Shown one piece after another: positions 17,988 through 28,380 of a DNA stretch of 64,000 nt. Source of the DNA: Sediminibacillus albus. GTDB lineage: Bacteria; Bacillota; Bacilli; Bacillales; Amphibacillaceae. How positions within the stretch are numbered: position 1 is the stretch's first letter; every line of letters begins with the position of its first letter. Location: assembly GCF_900101125.1 (NCBI RefSeq), contig NZ_FNFL01000005.1, forward strand, positions 158,383 to 222,382. Reading direction: 5' to 3'. Position numbers and translations under genes: made by a program. The notes beneath the pieces were generated by a model. That model saw only the letters and a program-made list of their open reading frames with translations, was not told the origin of the DNA and ran no database searches.

Positions 17988-18081
17988 ATTTTCACCTTCT
18001 ATAATTTAACTTATGAATATGCACTGATTAGACCATAATCCTTTATATAGTTGGATGCGCCTTCATAAGTTAGAACAATCA

Positions 18082-18432
18082 TTAAGAAATGGTTTCATTT
18101 TTGTAATCATCATCTTTTGTATAAATACTTTTTTTAACAGCCTTATTAACAGAATCCCAAAAGTGCTTAAATTCTAATAAAGATTGCTCGCCCTTTTCTG
18201 TTAAAGAATAGTACTTTCTATTTGGACCATCTGAAGAAGGCCTCATTTCTCCCTTTATTAATTCTTTTTTTTCCATTCTTAGCAGCAAGGGATAGATACT
18301 CCCGTCGCCAATTAAAAAACCGTTTTGTTTTAATTTATCAAGCAATTTATAACCATATGTTTCTTTTTCTGATATTATCCCTAAAATAGCTCCCTCTAAC
18401 ACGCCTTTAAGTAATTGGGTTTTCTCAATCAA
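18082..18432 (-). CDS. PadR-family transcriptional regulator
   Basis: A 116-aa winged-helix regulator with the PadR core ILGIISEKETYGYKLLDKL, then GDGSIYPLLLRMEKKELI and the wing GPNRKYYSLTEKGEQ. PadR proteins usually repress their own operon and respond to small molecules or envelope stress. It starts with TTG behind GGAGATGGAG. It heads the operon with the HAAS membrane protein, the standard pairing. The inducer cannot be guessed from sequence. Confidence 0.92.
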   Translation of the reverse strand: MIEKTQLLKGVLEGAILGIISEKETYGYKLLDKLKQNGFLIGDGSIYPLLLRMEKKELIKGEMRPSSDGPNRKYYSLTEKGEQSLLEFKHFWDSVNKAVKKSIYTKDDDYKNETIS

Positions 18433-18452
18433 TTCTCCATCTCCAAACGATT

Positions 18453-18487
18453 AAAAATCCACTAACTTGTTATGTAAGCTAGTGGAT
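18453..18487 (-). terminator. Intrinsic terminator after the SDR gene
   Basis: On the minus strand ATCCACTA and TAGTGGAT pair (with an inner CTT/AAG) and TTTTTAAT follows. It separates the SDR gene from padR. Confidence 0.8.
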
Positions 18488-18554
18488 TGATAATAACACG
18501 ATTGATTTAAAACATCAACGTTTTTCTTTTCCCTAATACCTAAGTGAATGAATG

Positions 18555-19154
18555 TTAATAAACCTGATAAACTTGACCTGTCTGGGCGCCTTCAACACTT
18601 TTAACATATGCGTTCGCAACTTTGGCAGCTGGTACTGGATTAAAGCCTTTAAAAAACTCTCCATATTTGCCTAAAGATTCTTCCAGGACGGTGGGACTTA
18701 CAGTATTAATCCGTATATTGCGTTTCAGTTCAATCGCTGCGGATTTGACAAAACTGGCAACCGCACCATTTGCCATAGCTGCTGAACTTCCTCTTAAAAT
18801 AGGATCATCCATCATGATTCCAGTCGTTAGTGTGAAGCTTCCACCCTCATTAATATATTTTTGTCCAATCAATACTAGATTCACTTGACCCTTCAGCTTA
18901 CTATCAATCGCTATTTCATTTAGTTCCGGCGTAAGTTCACTTAAATGCCCAAAGTGGGATGCTCCTGTTGTGCTTATCACAGCATCCATATTAGATAGAT
19001 CTTTATACATTTGCTCTATACTATCAGATGATGTAATGTCTACTTTATAATCTCCCGTTGATTTACTAGCGATTATAACTTCATGATTCGTTTTTAACTT
19101 ATCAGCCACCGATTTTCCTATAGTTCCAGTACCGCCTATTAACAAAACCTTCAT
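18555..19154 (-). CDS. Atypical short-chain dehydrogenase, Lin1944-like, lacking catalytic Tyr/Lys
   Basis: A 199-aa Rossmann protein with the nucleotide-binding glycine motif GGTGTIG (residues 7-13). The helix that should carry the catalytic YxxxK reads SSAAMANGAVASFVK. When aligned on FVKSAAIEL, the Tyr position is Ala and the Lys position is Asn. This matches the Lin1944-like SDR subgroup, which is known to lack active-site residues and has no assigned reaction. It may bind NAD(P) without classical reductase chemistry. It is monocistronic, with a terminator downstream. Confidence 0.82.
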   Translation of the reverse strand: MKVLLIGGTGTIGKSVADKLKTNHEVIIASKSTGDYKVDITSSDSIEQMYKDLSNMDAVISTTGASHFGHLSELTPELNEIAIDSKLKGQVNLVLIGQKYINEGGSFTLTTGIMMDDPILRGSSAAMANGAVASFVKSAAIELKRNIRINTVSPTVLEESLGKYGEFFKGFNPVPAAKVANAYVKSVEGAQTGQVYQVY

Positions 19155-19312
19155 ACTATCACTCCTATTATAAAATCATAATATGGCCTATGTTACTTTA
19201 TTTGTTAATCTATTTCGAGGAAATACAGAGAAATTCTTAGATGTTTAGTCTTGCAAATAACGAGGTAGACAAATACATGTCCTTACAAGATTACAGGAAA
19301 GGATGTGTCATC

Positions 19313-20200
19313 ATGCCAAAAAATCCATTAGAAAAATATTACAACAAAGATTTTCCCAAACAATATCAAAACCCGCCAGGAATCCAAAAAGAAATGGATC
19401 CTGTTCCGGATTGTGGAGAAAAAAGCTATGAAGGTTCCGGCCAACTGAAAGGTAGAAAAGCCCTGATTACCGGGGGCGATTCAGGTATCGGCCGCGCTGC
19501 CGCGATTGCGTATGCACGGGAGGGAGCCGACGTTGCCATTAACTATCTTCCCGTCGAAGAACCAGATGCCCTGGAAGTGAAAGAGTTAATCGAACAAGAA
19601 GGGCAAAAGGCAGTCCTGCTGCCTGGAGATTTACGCGAAGAAGAATTTTGCCGATCATTGGTACAAGATGCGGTTAAGAAGCTGGACGGGCTCGATACAT
19701 TAGTACTTGTTGCCGGTGAACAACAGGCAGTAGAAGATATCGCAGACCTTACAACAGAACAAATCGTATCTACTTTCCAGACAAATGTATTTTCCATGTA
19801 CTGGATGGTTCAAGAAGCGCTTCCTCATATGCCTGAAGGAAGTTCCATTATCACCACCTCTTCCGTAGAGGGCTATAATCCTTCACCGCTGTTATTGGAT
19901 TATGCAGCGACGAAAAGTGCGATTATCGGTTTTACAAAATCACTGTCCAAGCAGTTGTCCTCAAAAGGGATACGGGTGAATTCCGTGGCGCCTGGACCAT
20001 TTTGGTCTGCCCTGCAAATTTCCGGCGGCCAGCCGCAGGAAAACATTCCGAAGTTCGGAAAGGAAACACCAGAAACACCGATGCAGCGCGCAGGCCAGCC
20101 TGTTGAGCTGAGCGGAATTTACGTTTTCCTGGCATCTGAACAAGCCAGCTATGTAACAGGTCATGTCTACAGTGCAACCGGAGGATTAAATGCAAATTAA
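19313..20200 (+). CDS. SDR-family oxidoreductase (YhxC/YdaD-type general stress SDR)
   Basis: A classical short-chain dehydrogenase with a long N-terminal extension ([19 protein letters not shown]) typical of the YhxC/YdaD group. The cofactor motif is [11 protein letters not shown], and the catalytic Ser and Tyr/Lys are in TTSSVEGY and YAATKSAI. I start at the ATG at 19313 (295 aa), 8-9 nt behind GGAAAGGAT; the frame is open 24 codons further with no homology. A strong terminator follows. The substrate is unknown; relatives belong to the general stress response in B. subtilis. Confidence 0.9.
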   Translation: MPKNPLEKYYNKDFPKQYQNPPGIQKEMDPVPDCGEKSYEGSGQLKGRKALITGGDSGIGRAAAIAYAREGADVAINYLPVEEPDALEVKELIEQEGQKAVLLPGDLREEEFCRSLVQDAVKKLDGLDTLVLVAGEQQAVEDIADLTTEQIVSTFQTNVFSMYWMVQEALPHMPEGSSIITTSSVEGYNPSPLLLDYAATKSAIIGFTKSLSKQLSSKGIRVNSVAPGPFWSALQISGGQPQENIPKFGKETPETPMQRAGQPVELSGIYVFLASEQASYVTGHVYSATGGLNAN

Positions 20201-20218
20201 CTCTTAACTTAAACTTGT

Positions 20219-20256
20219 CAAAAAAACGTGCTCCCTGTTGAGGGCACGTTTTTTTG
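20219..20256 (+). terminator. Intrinsic terminator
   Basis: AACGTGCTCCCT and AGGGCACGTT form the stem around GTTG, with an A-run before and T7 after. Confidence 0.92.
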
Positions 20257-20354
20257 TATTTAGTATGACATTCATGGAAATTCCGATATATTGTTTACTT
20301 AAAAAAGCATTTTTGCAGGCTTTTTACATAGAATTCTTTTAGAGGTGATGCAAA

Positions 20355-20795
20355 GTGGCTAGAGTAAAATTTACAGACAAAGACGTTGATTTAGTGGCAA
20401 GGATGATGCGGGCAGAAGCCGAAGGTGAAGGAAAGCAAGGGATGCTTATGGTCGGTAATGTTGTTGTAAATCGACTAAAAGCCGATTGTTTAGATTTTGA
20501 AGATTTGAGATCGATACGGGATGTTATTTTTCAAGTACAAGGAGGAAACTATTCTTTTGAAGCAGTACAAAAAGGCAATGTTTTTTATAACAGAGCAAGA
20601 AGTGCCGAAAAAAGGTTAGCCAGACAAACCTTAAACTATTGGAGAGAACATCCTTCCAAGTTTGCCCTTTGGTATTTCAACCCTTATGGTGAATGTCCGC
20701 CTAGCTGGTACGGCCAGCCGTTCACAGGGCAATATAAACAGCACTGCTATTATGAACCCCTGGCTAATACATGCGAAAGTGTATATGGATGGTAA
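20355..20795 (+). CDS. Cell wall hydrolase, CwlJ type (spore cortex-lytic)
   Basis: A 146-aa protein of the Hydrolase_2 family, which cleaves spore cortex peptidoglycan during germination. The core DVDLVARMMRAEAEGEGKQG contains the conserved catalytic Glu region, and FALWYFNPYGECPPSWY is the CwlJ hallmark. It has no signal peptide, as expected for CwlJ, which is delivered from the mother cell to the coat. It starts with GTG behind AGAGGTGATG. It is monocistronic, and the first hairpin of the downstream repeat element probably ends the transcript. Its presence supports an endospore-forming host. Confidence 0.92.
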   Translation: MARVKFTDKDVDLVARMMRAEAEGEGKQGMLMVGNVVVNRLKADCLDFEDLRSIRDVIFQVQGGNYSFEAVQKGNVFYNRARSAEKRLARQTLNYWREHPSKFALWYFNPYGECPPSWYGQPFTGQYKQHCYYEPLANTCESVYGW

Positions 20796-20797
20796 AG

Positions 20798-21350
20798 AAT
20801 GAGGTTGGGACAAAAGGATAGCGGCCAAAACCCATCGAACGATGATTCGAAATCCTTAGGATTCGAACTCGTTCGATTTTTTCTAATGCTTAATTTAAAC
20901 CGCGGAAACAGTGACAACTTTTTTCCTTTTTAACAAGGTTGGGTGCTTAAATTTGCGTCGGCAGCATACTTCGCTTTCCATGGATGTAGCTTCAGTCTCC
21001 TTGAAAATAAAGGAGTCATTTTCTTCAAGCGATGAGTCGGGTTCCTTGTCCTCAGATGCAAAAACGGCTTCTTCCGAAGTCTTCAAGCTCGTGCTGATCT
21101 CACTGAAGTCTGCGTATTCTGCCTGCGCTGATACGCCTGTTCTTACTTCCTTGCATAACCAACGCTCCGGAAATACACTACGCTTTCCGCGGGCGGCTGG
21201 TAAGCCTCCTCGAGCTAGCGCTCTGCGGGGTCTCACCGAGGCCTTACTCCCGCAGGCGTCTCCGTGGATTTCCTCCACTGATAGTCTGCCTGCTGTTTTC
21301 AGCAGTACACAAATGCTTATGATTTCCTCTAGATCGCGGTATATTAACAC
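20798..21350. repeat. Dispersed intergenic repeat element, copy A
   Basis: About 550 bp that align, diverged but colinear, with 58287-58850. Shared blocks include GATTCGAA-ATCCTTAGGATTCGAA, GTGACAAC, AACAAGGTTGGGTGCTTAAA, GGCTTCTTCCGA-GTCTTCA and TCTGCCTG-GCTGATA. The last 110 bp (about 21165-21280; CGCTTTCCGCGGGCGGCT through CCGTGGATTTCCTCC) are inverted relative to copy B. A 151-aa minus-strand frame crosses it but has no ribosome binding site or family match. Confidence 0.85.
20836..20885 (+). terminator. Intrinsic terminator of the CwlJ-like gene (inside repeat copy A)
   Basis: TCGAACGA and TTCGAA pair with TTCGAA and CGTTCGA around a CCTTAGG loop region, followed by TTTTTTCT. Confidence 0.75.
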
Positions 21351-21561
21351 TTATCGGATAAAGAAATACAAGCAATTCAGCTGTCATCACCGCTTCTCCC
21401 TCAAGCCTGCAGCTTAGTCCGCTCCTTTCGATGATTTCTCCCTATTCAATATTATTAGCAGTAAAAAAATAGGAACTGTATATCAAAAGAAACCTTAACT
21501 TAGGCACTATTTCTGCCGATATTAGGAAGGTATTACATTTTACATATATAGGAGGAATATT

Positions 21562-23019
21562 ATGTTAGACATCCATTCGCTCAACAAACAATACATTGCC
21601 GGCTCATGGGTTGATGGAAAAAGCACCCGTACATTGAGCGATAAAAACCCATACAATGGTGAAGTAATAACGGAATTCAAGATGGCTACAACAGAAGATG
21701 TGGATGCTGCTTATTCAGCAGCACAAGCAGCTATGGGTGAATGGAATCAAATTAACCCTTATCAACAACGAGACATTCTCGAGAATGCTGTGACGTATAT
21801 TGATGCTCACGAAGAGGAGATCACGAACCTCATTATCGATGAACTTGGCGGTACAAGATTAAAAGCTGCATTTGAAATCGGCCTTGTCAAAAATATGATT
21901 AAGGAAGCAGCAACTTTTCCGCTTAAGAAGGAAGGCAAAATCCTGCCATCCGTTGAAAATGGAAAGGAGAACCGCCTATATCGTATGGCCGCTGGTGTCG
22001 TTGGAGTTATCAGCCCTTTCAACTTCCCATTTTTCTTGTCCGTTAAATCGATTGCCCCTGCAATAGGCGCGGGTAATGGGGTTGTTCTAAAAGCGCATGA
22101 AGAAACACCTATAGTCGGTGGTACATTGATTGCAAAGATATTTGAAGAAGCTGGCCTTCCCAAAGGTTTGTTCAATGTAGTGGTCACTGACATTAGTGAA
22201 ATTGGTGATTCATTTGTGGAGCACCCTATTCCAAGGATCATCTCATTTACCGGGTCCACCGGTGTAGGTAGACATATCGCCCAGCTAGCCGCAAAGCATT
22301 TTAAAAAACCTCTGCTGGAATTAGGAGGAAACAGCGCATTTATCATTTTGGACGATGCTGATATCGACTATGCGGTTAACGCAGCAACATTCAGCCGATT
22401 TACCCACCAGGGACAGATTTGCATGTCCGCTAACCGTATCATTGTCCATCAATCGGTTTATGACGAGTTTATTAGCAAATACAGAGATAAAATTGCTTCA
22501 CTTAAAACCGGCGATCCACGAGACCCTAACACCGTTATTGGACCGGTCGTAAACGAAAGAGCAGCCCAGACCCTCAAAGCACTGATTGAAAAAGGCATTG
22601 AACAGGGTGCTACACCACTGCTAAAAGGTGATATTTCAGGAAATATGGTAGAACCAACGATCCTGACTGATGTCACTTCGGATATGGCCGTTGCCCAAGA
22701 GGAAATGTTTGGTCCCGTTGTCAGTGTCATTACATTTGAAACAGACGAAGAGGCAATCCGAATTGCTAATGACGCTAACTTCGGCCTAAGTGGTGCGGTG
22801 CACACAAGTGATGGAGAGCGCGGTGTCCAGTTAGCCAAACAGGTACATACTGGCATGATTCACGTAAACGACATCACGATCAATGATGAACCAATTGTCG
22901 CGTTCGGCGGCGAAAAACAATCAGGTCTAGGCCGGCTGAACGGGGAATGGAGTCTTGAGGAATTTACGACTTTAAAATGGATCTCGATCAACTATGGCCA
23001 GCGACAATTTCCCTACTAG
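21562..23019 (+). CDS. Aldehyde dehydrogenase, YfmT/vanillin dehydrogenase-like
   Basis: NAD(P)-dependent aldehyde dehydrogenase of 485 aa. The catalytic Cys287 lies in GQICMSANR and the general base Glu253 in LLELGGNS; the cofactor motif [10 protein letters not shown] is present. The sequence and the following chemoreceptor gene match the B. subtilis yfmT-yfmS pair, where YfmT oxidises aromatic aldehydes such as vanillin. AGGAGG lies 7-8 nt before the ATG. The exact substrate is an inference from the neighbour pairing. Confidence 0.9.
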   Translation: MLDIHSLNKQYIAGSWVDGKSTRTLSDKNPYNGEVITEFKMATTEDVDAAYSAAQAAMGEWNQINPYQQRDILENAVTYIDAHEEEITNLIIDELGGTRLKAAFEIGLVKNMIKEAATFPLKKEGKILPSVENGKENRLYRMAAGVVGVISPFNFPFFLSVKSIAPAIGAGNGVVLKAHEETPIVGGTLIAKIFEEAGLPKGLFNVVVTDISEIGDSFVEHPIPRIISFTGSTGVGRHIAQLAAKHFKKPLLELGGNSAFIILDDADIDYAVNAATFSRFTHQGQICMSANRIIVHQSVYDEFISKYRDKIASLKTGDPRDPNTVIGPVVNERAAQTLKALIEKGIEQGATPLLKGDISGNMVEPTILTDVTSDMAVAQEEMFGPVVSVITFETDEEAIRIANDANFGLSGAVHTSDGERGVQLAKQVHTGMIHVNDITINDEPIVAFGGEKQSGLGRLNGEWSLEEFTTLKWISINYGQRQFPY

Positions 23020-23039
23020 ACCAAAAAGGAGGAGATAAA

Positions 23040-23900
23040 ATGACCGAAGTTAAAACAGAAACAGCGACCGAATCAGAACTTTTAGATGCCTTTGTCAAAG
23101 TGGCTCCCGTCTTAAATCAACTGATAAATGATGATATCACGGTCGGTATCTATGATACAGAAAAACTAATCATCAACATTCCCGGGGAAACATTCTCGCT
23201 TAATGTCAGTCCCGGTGATCCGCTTGCAGAGGGTGACATTATCACGAATGCCATTAAAGAAAACCGGGCGAAATCAGAAATGGTACCGAAAGAATTATTC
23301 GGCTTTCCGCTTATCGCCCGCGCCATCCCACTACGTGATGAGAATGGCACAGTTATTGGCGGCGTAGGCATCGGTACCAGTCTGGAAAAAGCCAATAAAC
23401 TTCACGAAGTGGCCGAAAGTCTTTTAGCAATAGTAGAACAGTCTGCTGCTTCTGTCCAAGAAATCACAGGCTCCATAAACGACTTGGCCCACCACGTAAC
23501 AGATGTTTCGTCACAAGTGAAAAAGGTTAGTGAAAGTACAGATGAAATCGGTGAAATCTCCACAGTGGTCAAAGGCATTTCTGAGCAAAGCAACCTGCTC
23601 GGTCTGAATGCATCGATTGAAGCCGCACGTGCGGGTGAAGCCGGCAAAGGATTCGGTGTCGTTGCTGAAGAAATTCGAAAACTTGCCAATAACTCAAAAG
23701 ATAATGTCAAAAAAATCAACGATGCTACCAAAAATATTCAAAACCTGATTGCCAAACTGGATGATGCATTTTCTGGTATCAATAAAATGACCGACACACA
23801 GGCAACTGCAATCACGGATATCTCTTCCACAGTGCAAGAAATCAGTACAAGCGCTCAGGACTTAGCCAAATTAGCTGAAAACCAGCTGGACACGAAATAA
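23040..23900 (+). CDS. Soluble methyl-accepting chemotaxis protein, YfmS-like
   Basis: A 286-aa cytoplasmic chemoreceptor without membrane segments. Residues 1-125 form a sensory domain. The rest is a short MCP signalling hairpin with the highly conserved tip [18 protein letters not shown] and [13 protein letters not shown]. The start at 23040 follows AAGGAGGAG and gives exactly the length of B. subtilis YfmS. It begins 20 bp after the aldehyde dehydrogenase gene, so the two are co-transcribed and may couple sensing of an aldehyde or its metabolism to CheA. A terminator follows. Confidence 0.92.
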   Translation: MTEVKTETATESELLDAFVKVAPVLNQLINDDITVGIYDTEKLIINIPGETFSLNVSPGDPLAEGDIITNAIKENRAKSEMVPKELFGFPLIARAIPLRDENGTVIGGVGIGTSLEKANKLHEVAESLLAIVEQSAASVQEITGSINDLAHHVTDVSSQVKKVSESTDEIGEISTVVKGISEQSNLLGLNASIEAARAGEAGKGFGVVAEEIRKLANNSKDNVKKINDATKNIQNLIAKLDDAFSGINKMTDTQATAITDISSTVQEISTSAQDLAKLAENQLDTK

Positions 23901-23915
23901 ACAAATCTATATGCA

Positions 23916-23962
23916 AGAAAACAACCTGGAAAGCATTCGAATTGTTTTCCAGGTTGTTTTGT
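23916..23962 (+). terminator. Intrinsic terminator
   Basis: AAAACAACCTGGAAA pairs with TTTCCAGGTTGTTTT, ending the aldehyde dehydrogenase/chemoreceptor transcript. Confidence 0.9.
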
Positions 23963-24108
23963 GGGCTTTTGATAATTTAATATAAGTGCAAAATATATCT
24001 CGGGGAATAGCTATGACTATTTTTATACAGAAAAGAGAAGGCACTCTATCATTAAATATATGCCTTAACGGGCAAATACATGTTGAAAGAGGCCTTCTCA
24101 TAAAAGCA

Positions 24109-25800
24109 TTATTTGGTTTGAACTGTTACTGTGCCTGCATCGGCCGGATGTACTCCATGACGATAATAGTCGGCATGAATAGGCTCCAGTGGTTTTCGTC
24201 CAAGGATGATGTCCGCTGCTTTTTCCGCCAACATCAACACCGGCGCATGGATATTACCATTGGTGACGTACGGCATGGCAGAAGCATCAACCACTCGCAC
24301 ATTGTCGAGCCCATGAACCTTCATGGTTTGCGGATCTACGACAGACATAGGATCTGAAGCGGGCCCCATTTTTGCCGTACAAGACGGGTGAAGCGCTGTT
24401 TCAGCATCGTTCCTCACCCATTCCAAAATCTCCTCGTCTGTACGAACAGAAGGGCCAGGCGAGATTTCCCCTGAATTGTAAGGTGACATAGCTGGCTGAG
24501 ATAAGATTTCCCGAGAAACACGTACCGCTTCAATCCACTCACGCCGGTCCTGTTCGGTAGAAAGATAGTTGTAGACCATGCTCGGGTGCTCTTTAGGATC
24601 TTTCGAACGAATTTTTAATGACCCGCGGGCATCGGAGTACATTGGTCCGACGTGTACCTGGAACCCGTGATCTGTTTCCGCTTTTTGGCCATCGTACCGC
24701 ACCGCTACCGGAAGGAAGTGGAACATCAAATTAGGATAATCTACTTCATCGTTCGAACGGACGAAACCTCCACCTTCGAAATGGTTGGTTGCTGCCGGAC
24801 CGGAGCGTCCCAGCAGCCACTGCAAACCAATCCAAGGCATCCGCGCTTTATTTAAATTCGGCTGTTCTGAAACCGGCAGCGGACAAGCGTGTTGGATGTA
24901 AACTTCGAGATGATCCTGAAGGTTTTCTCCTACCCCTGGCAGGTCAACTACCGGTTCAATGCCAAGTGAGCGCAGGTGTTTGGCATCGCCCACCCCTGAC
25001 AGTTGAAGTAGCTGCGGCGTGTTGATTGCACCGCCGGAGAGAATAACTTCACCTGCTTTGACTTGTTGCGTCTTGCCGTTTCGCCGATATGTTACACCGC
25101 TGGCGCGGGTACCATCGAAGTCGATATTCGTTACGAAAGCACGCGTTTTCACAGTAAGATTCGGACGATTCATAGCCGGACGCAAATATGCACGAGAAGC
25201 TGACAACCGCCTGCCTTTGTACACATGCTTATCAAACGGTCCGAATCCCTCCTGGCGAAAACCGTTCACATCAGGAGTTCGTGTGTATCCAGCCTCAACA
25301 GCTGATTCAAAGAAGGCTTGGAATAAAGGATTCGTAGCTGGCCCGCGTTCTAATTTTAGAGGTCCGGTGTGCCCACGAAGATCATCCTCTGGAGATCCCA
25401 AGGCATTCTCCATACGTTTGAAATATGGAAGACAATGCGCAAAGTCCCACGTTTCCATTCCTTGGTCGGCCCCCCAGCGTTCATAGTCCATCGGATTTCC
25501 TCGTTGGTAAATCATACCGTTGATGGAACTCGAACCTCCGAGCACCTTTCCCCGTGCATGGGGGATACGTCGGCCATTCATATAAGGTTCAGGATCGGAT
25601 TCGTATCTCCAGTCGTAAAGCCGTTTCCCTGAGGGGAACGGCAAAGCTGCCGGCATTTGGATCAATAGGTCCCATGGATAATCACTGCGTCCTGCCTCTA
25701 GAACAAGGACACTTTTTTTCCCATCTTCACTTAGACGGTTGCCGAGAATAGACCCCGCGCTACCGCCCCCAACGATAACAATATCATATGTTTCATTCAT
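24109..25800 (-). CDS. betA: Choline dehydrogenase (GMC flavoprotein)
   Basis: FAD-dependent oxidation of choline to betaine aldehyde, the first step of glycine betaine synthesis. The FAD motif [14 protein letters not shown] is near the N-terminus, followed by GMC signature 1 ([18 protein letters not shown]) and signature 2 ([15 protein letters not shown]). The C-terminal active-site His region is [18 protein letters not shown] start at the ATG at 25800, 8 nt behind AAGGAGG; eight upstream codons lack homology. It lies 144 bp after betB. B. subtilis uses the iron alcohol dehydrogenase GbsB for this step, whereas the gbsR-betB-betA set here is like the Staphylococcus cud locus. Confidence 0.93.
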   Translation of the reverse strand: MNETYDIVIVGGGSAGSILGNRLSEDGKKSVLVLEAGRSDYPWDLLIQMPAALPFPSGKRLYDWRYESDPEPYMNGRRIPHARGKVLGGSSSINGMIYQRGNPMDYERWGADQGMETWDFAHCLPYFKRMENALGSPEDDLRGHTGPLKLERGPATNPLFQAFFESAVEAGYTRTPDVNGFRQEGFGPFDKHVYKGRRLSASRAYLRPAMNRPNLTVKTRAFVTNIDFDGTRASGVTYRRNGKTQQVKAGEVILSGGAINTPQLLQLSGVGDAKHLRSLGIEPVVDLPGVGENLQDHLEVYIQHACPLPVSEQPNLNKARMPWIGLQWLLGRSGPAATNHFEGGGFVRSNDEVDYPNLMFHFLPVAVRYDGQKAETDHGFQVHVGPMYSDARGSLKIRSKDPKEHPSMVYNYLSTEQDRREWIEAVRVSREILSQPAMSPYNSGEISPGPSVRTDEEILEWVRNDAETALHPSCTAKMGPASDPMSVVDPQTMKVHGLDNVRVVDASAMPYVTNGNIHAPVLMLAEKAADIILGRKPLEPIHADYYRHGVHPADAGTVTVQTK

Positions 25801-25944
25801 CTTCTGCTCCTCCTTGGATGTCAAAAATTGAATGAAGGAATTAAAACGATAGCCAAAGCATTCATCAAAATCCCTTCATCATTTATTGAATCTAGCTGAT
25901 TTTTTGTAATTTTATCTATAGAAATTGAATATTAGATTGATAGC

Positions 25945-27417
25945 TTAGAACCAGTTAATCGATTCAGGTTTAAGGTTTTGGAAGATATGCTTTGTTTCTG
26001 TGTACTCTTCCATACCTAGCCTTCCTAGTTCACGGCCGATACCGGACTGCTTAAATCCACCCCATGGTGCATGTGGGAAGTAAAGATTGAATTCATTAAT
26101 CCAAACAGTACCCATGCGCATCTTTGCTACACAACGTTCAGCTTTTGCAATATCGTTTGTCCATACGCCACCAGCAAGTCCGTAGATAGAGTCATTAGCA
26201 ATCTTTACTGCTTCCTCTTCCGTACGGAATTTCTCAACCGTGATAACCGGACCAAAAGCTTCATCTTGAACAATGCTCATATCTGTTGTGCAGTCTGTGA
26301 AAATCGTAGGCAGGTAGAAAAATCCCCTTTGCAGTTCTGGATCTTCTGGACGACTGCCGCCGACTGCTAATGTAGCGCCTTCTTTAATACCTGTTTCTAC
26401 ATACTTTTCTACTTTCGCAAGATGCTCAGCTGAAATGAGCGGACCCATTTGCGTGTCTTCGTCAAATCCGCTGCCAAGCTTGAATTTCTTTACTCGCTCA
26501 ACAAGCGCGTTTACGAACTCATCGTGAATATCTTCTTCTACAATCAGCCTTGTGCCAGCGGAACAGATTTGTCCTGCATGGAAGAAGACCCCGTTTAATG
26601 CCTGGTCCACAGCTATGTCAAAATCTGCGTCAGCAAAGACGATGCTCGGATTTTTCCCGCCAAGTTCAAGGGCAAGCTTCTTCACATTCACACTGGCCGC
26701 TTGCATAATTTTCTTCCCGGTAACAATGCCGCCTGTAAAGGAAATAAGGTCTACATCCGTGTTACCAGACAACTCTGCACCAACTGTACTGCCAGAACCT
26801 AGTACCAGGTTAGCAACACCACCAGGCACTCCCGCCTCTTCCATTAATTCGAACACTTTAATAGTAGTAAGTGGCGTAATTTCACTTGGCTTCATAATCA
26901 ACGTATTTCCGGTGGCAAGCGCTGGAGCCAGTTTCCAAGACGCTTGAAGCAATGGATAATTCCACGGTGTAATTTGACCACAAACCCCAACTGGTACGTG
27001 AACCACTTTACTAATAGCGTTTGGCACTGGAGGATCAATCAGTTCCCCGCCATCTTTATCGGCAAGCTCTGCATAATAACGAAACACTCCAGCGATATCA
27101 TCCATGTCTCCACGGCTTTCTTCTACTGTTTTACCTGTATCCAATGATTCCAAATTAGCAAGTTCTTCTTTATCTCTTTCAATTAATTCAGCAATTTTTC
27201 TCACGATAGCGCCCCGCTCCGTTGCTGGGGTCGTAGACCATTCTCCGTTATCAAATGCCTCTCTTGCCGCAGCGATTGCTGCTTTTGCATCTGATTCATC
27301 ACCTTCAGGAACAGTAGCAATAACTTCCTGGTTAAATGGATTAATGATATCACGGGTATTTCCCAGGTTCGCGTCCACCCATTTGCCATTAATGTATTGT
27401 TGTTGTTTTAGATTCAA
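25945..27417 (-). CDS. betB: Betaine-aldehyde dehydrogenase
   Basis: Oxidises betaine aldehyde to the osmoprotectant glycine betaine. A typical ALDH with FTGGIVTGKKI for cofactor binding, the general base in LELGGKNP and the catalytic Cys285 in AGQICSAGTR. The GPVITVEKF and GGFKQSGIGRELG segments are those of the GbsA/BetB group. I favour the TTG at 27417 with GGAG 8 nt upstream (490 aa); the frame also contains a TTG at 27432 without its own ribosome binding site. It is preceded by a strong promoter whose -10 region lies in a palindrome, and it is divergent from the gbsR-like gene. Confidence 0.93.
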   Translation of the reverse strand: MNLKQQQYINGKWVDANLGNTRDIINPFNQEVIATVPEGDESDAKAAIAAAREAFDNGEWSTTPATERGAIVRKIAELIERDKEELANLESLDTGKTVEESRGDMDDIAGVFRYYAELADKDGGELIDPPVPNAISKVVHVPVGVCGQITPWNYPLLQASWKLAPALATGNTLIMKPSEITPLTTIKVFELMEEAGVPGGVANLVLGSGSTVGAELSGNTDVDLISFTGGIVTGKKIMQAASVNVKKLALELGGKNPSIVFADADFDIAVDQALNGVFFHAGQICSAGTRLIVEEDIHDEFVNALVERVKKFKLGSGFDEDTQMGPLISAEHLAKVEKYVETGIKEGATLAVGGSRPEDPELQRGFFYLPTIFTDCTTDMSIVQDEAFGPVITVEKFRTEEEAVKIANDSIYGLAGGVWTNDIAKAERCVAKMRMGTVWINEFNLYFPHAPWGGFKQSGIGRELGRLGMEEYTETKHIFQNLKPESINWF

Positions 27418-27461
27418 ATCTATCAACTCCAATTTTTAAATTAAATTAAGTTTATTAAAAA

Positions 27462-27484
27462 TATATTTAACGTTTAAAAATGTA
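27462..27484. promoter_or_regulatory. Candidate GbsR-type operator over the betB -10 box
   Basis: An AT-rich imperfect palindrome with outer halves TATATTTAA and TTAAAAATGTA around a CG centre. It overlaps the betB -10 box, and a similar palindrome lies upstream of the glycine-betaine-binding protein gene at 28381-28402. Assignment to GbsR is inference. Confidence 0.4.
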
Positions 27485-27507
27485 ACATGTATTTATAAGG
27501 CTGTCAA
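27479..27507 (-). promoter_or_regulatory. Sigma-A promoter of betBA
   Basis: On the minus strand TTGACA (27502-27507) and TACATT (27479-27484) are spaced by 17 nt. Confidence 0.75.
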
Positions 27508-27704
27508 AGTTATAATACATATAAAAGTTTAGAAGGAGTCAATATTCGCTAGAATAGTTATGATTAAGGAGGTTGCAGGCCTTACACTTGGTTAAAATTA
27601 CGTGTAACCATTTGACATTTCATCTCAACACGGTAATATAAAGTTTGTGAAGAAGATTTAGATAATATTTAACACGCTTTACTTTATATTGAAGGAGCGA
27701 CTTT

Positions 27705-28256
27705 ATGAGTGAATCTACGGAAAAATCCAGAATCAAAATAGAAGAAGCCAAAGATAAAGTCATTGGCGCTATTGCAGAAACAATGGATTTATATGGTGTA
27801 ACACCATCTGCTGCAAATTTATATGCAACCATGTACTTTAAAGATCAGATGACGCTCGATGAAATGCGTACGGAGCTCGAAATGAGTAAACCGAGTATGA
27901 GTACTAGTGTCCGTAAGCTCCAGGAAATAGAAATGGTGAAAAAAACGTTTACCCGCGGTTCCAGGAAGCATACCTATGTAGCTGAAAAAAATTTCTTCCG
28001 GTCCTTTATGGTGTTTTACTGTCAAATGTGGGAACGAGAAGTGAAAATGAATATGGAAGCAATTGAGGAAGCACAAAAAGATTTAATAGATGTCATAAAA
28101 GATTCCACTAGCACACCAGAAATCGTTGCAGATGCAAAAAAGTACTATGATCAATTAGAAGGATCTAAAACATACTATCGCTGGTTGGATGACTTAGTTG
28201 CAAGCATAAGAAGTGGGAAGATATTTGAGTTCTTACCGAAAGATCCGCAAGCTTAA
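27705..28256 (+). CDS. gbsR: GbsR/CudC-type transcriptional regulator of choline metabolism
   Basis: A 183-aa MarR-superfamily winged-helix protein of the GbsR group. The helix-turn-helix spans LDEMRTELEMSKPSMSTSVR, followed by a wing (KKTFTRGSRKHTYV) and a C-terminal helical dimerisation part. B. subtilis GbsR is a choline-sensing repressor of betaine synthesis and of choline uptake genes. Divergence from betB supports the same role. AAGGAG stands 8 nt before the ATG. A hairpin (GGTAGTCTATA/TATAGACTACC, 28271-28304) without a T-run follows the stop. Confidence 0.92.
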   Translation: MSESTEKSRIKIEEAKDKVIGAIAETMDLYGVTPSAANLYATMYFKDQMTLDEMRTELEMSKPSMSTSVRKLQEIEMVKKTFTRGSRKHTYVAEKNFFRSFMVFYCQMWEREVKMNMEAIEEAQKDLIDVIKDSTSTPEIVADAKKYYDQLEGSKTYYRWLDDLVASIRSGKIFEFLPKDPQA

Positions 28257-28380
28257 TTAGAAAACTTATCAGGTAGTCTATACAAAGATGCTATAGACTA
28301 CCCTGAATAGGAACGTTTCACTAATCTCTTGTAAAAAAGAGTTGGATTTGTTTTGGTGTTAATGTTAAATTATTTCTTAA

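Noticed and set aside
20895..21350. Minus-strand 151-aa reading frame
   Set aside because: It lies wholly inside dispersed repeat copy A, has no ribosome binding site, and its only similarity is to the frame in the other repeat copy.
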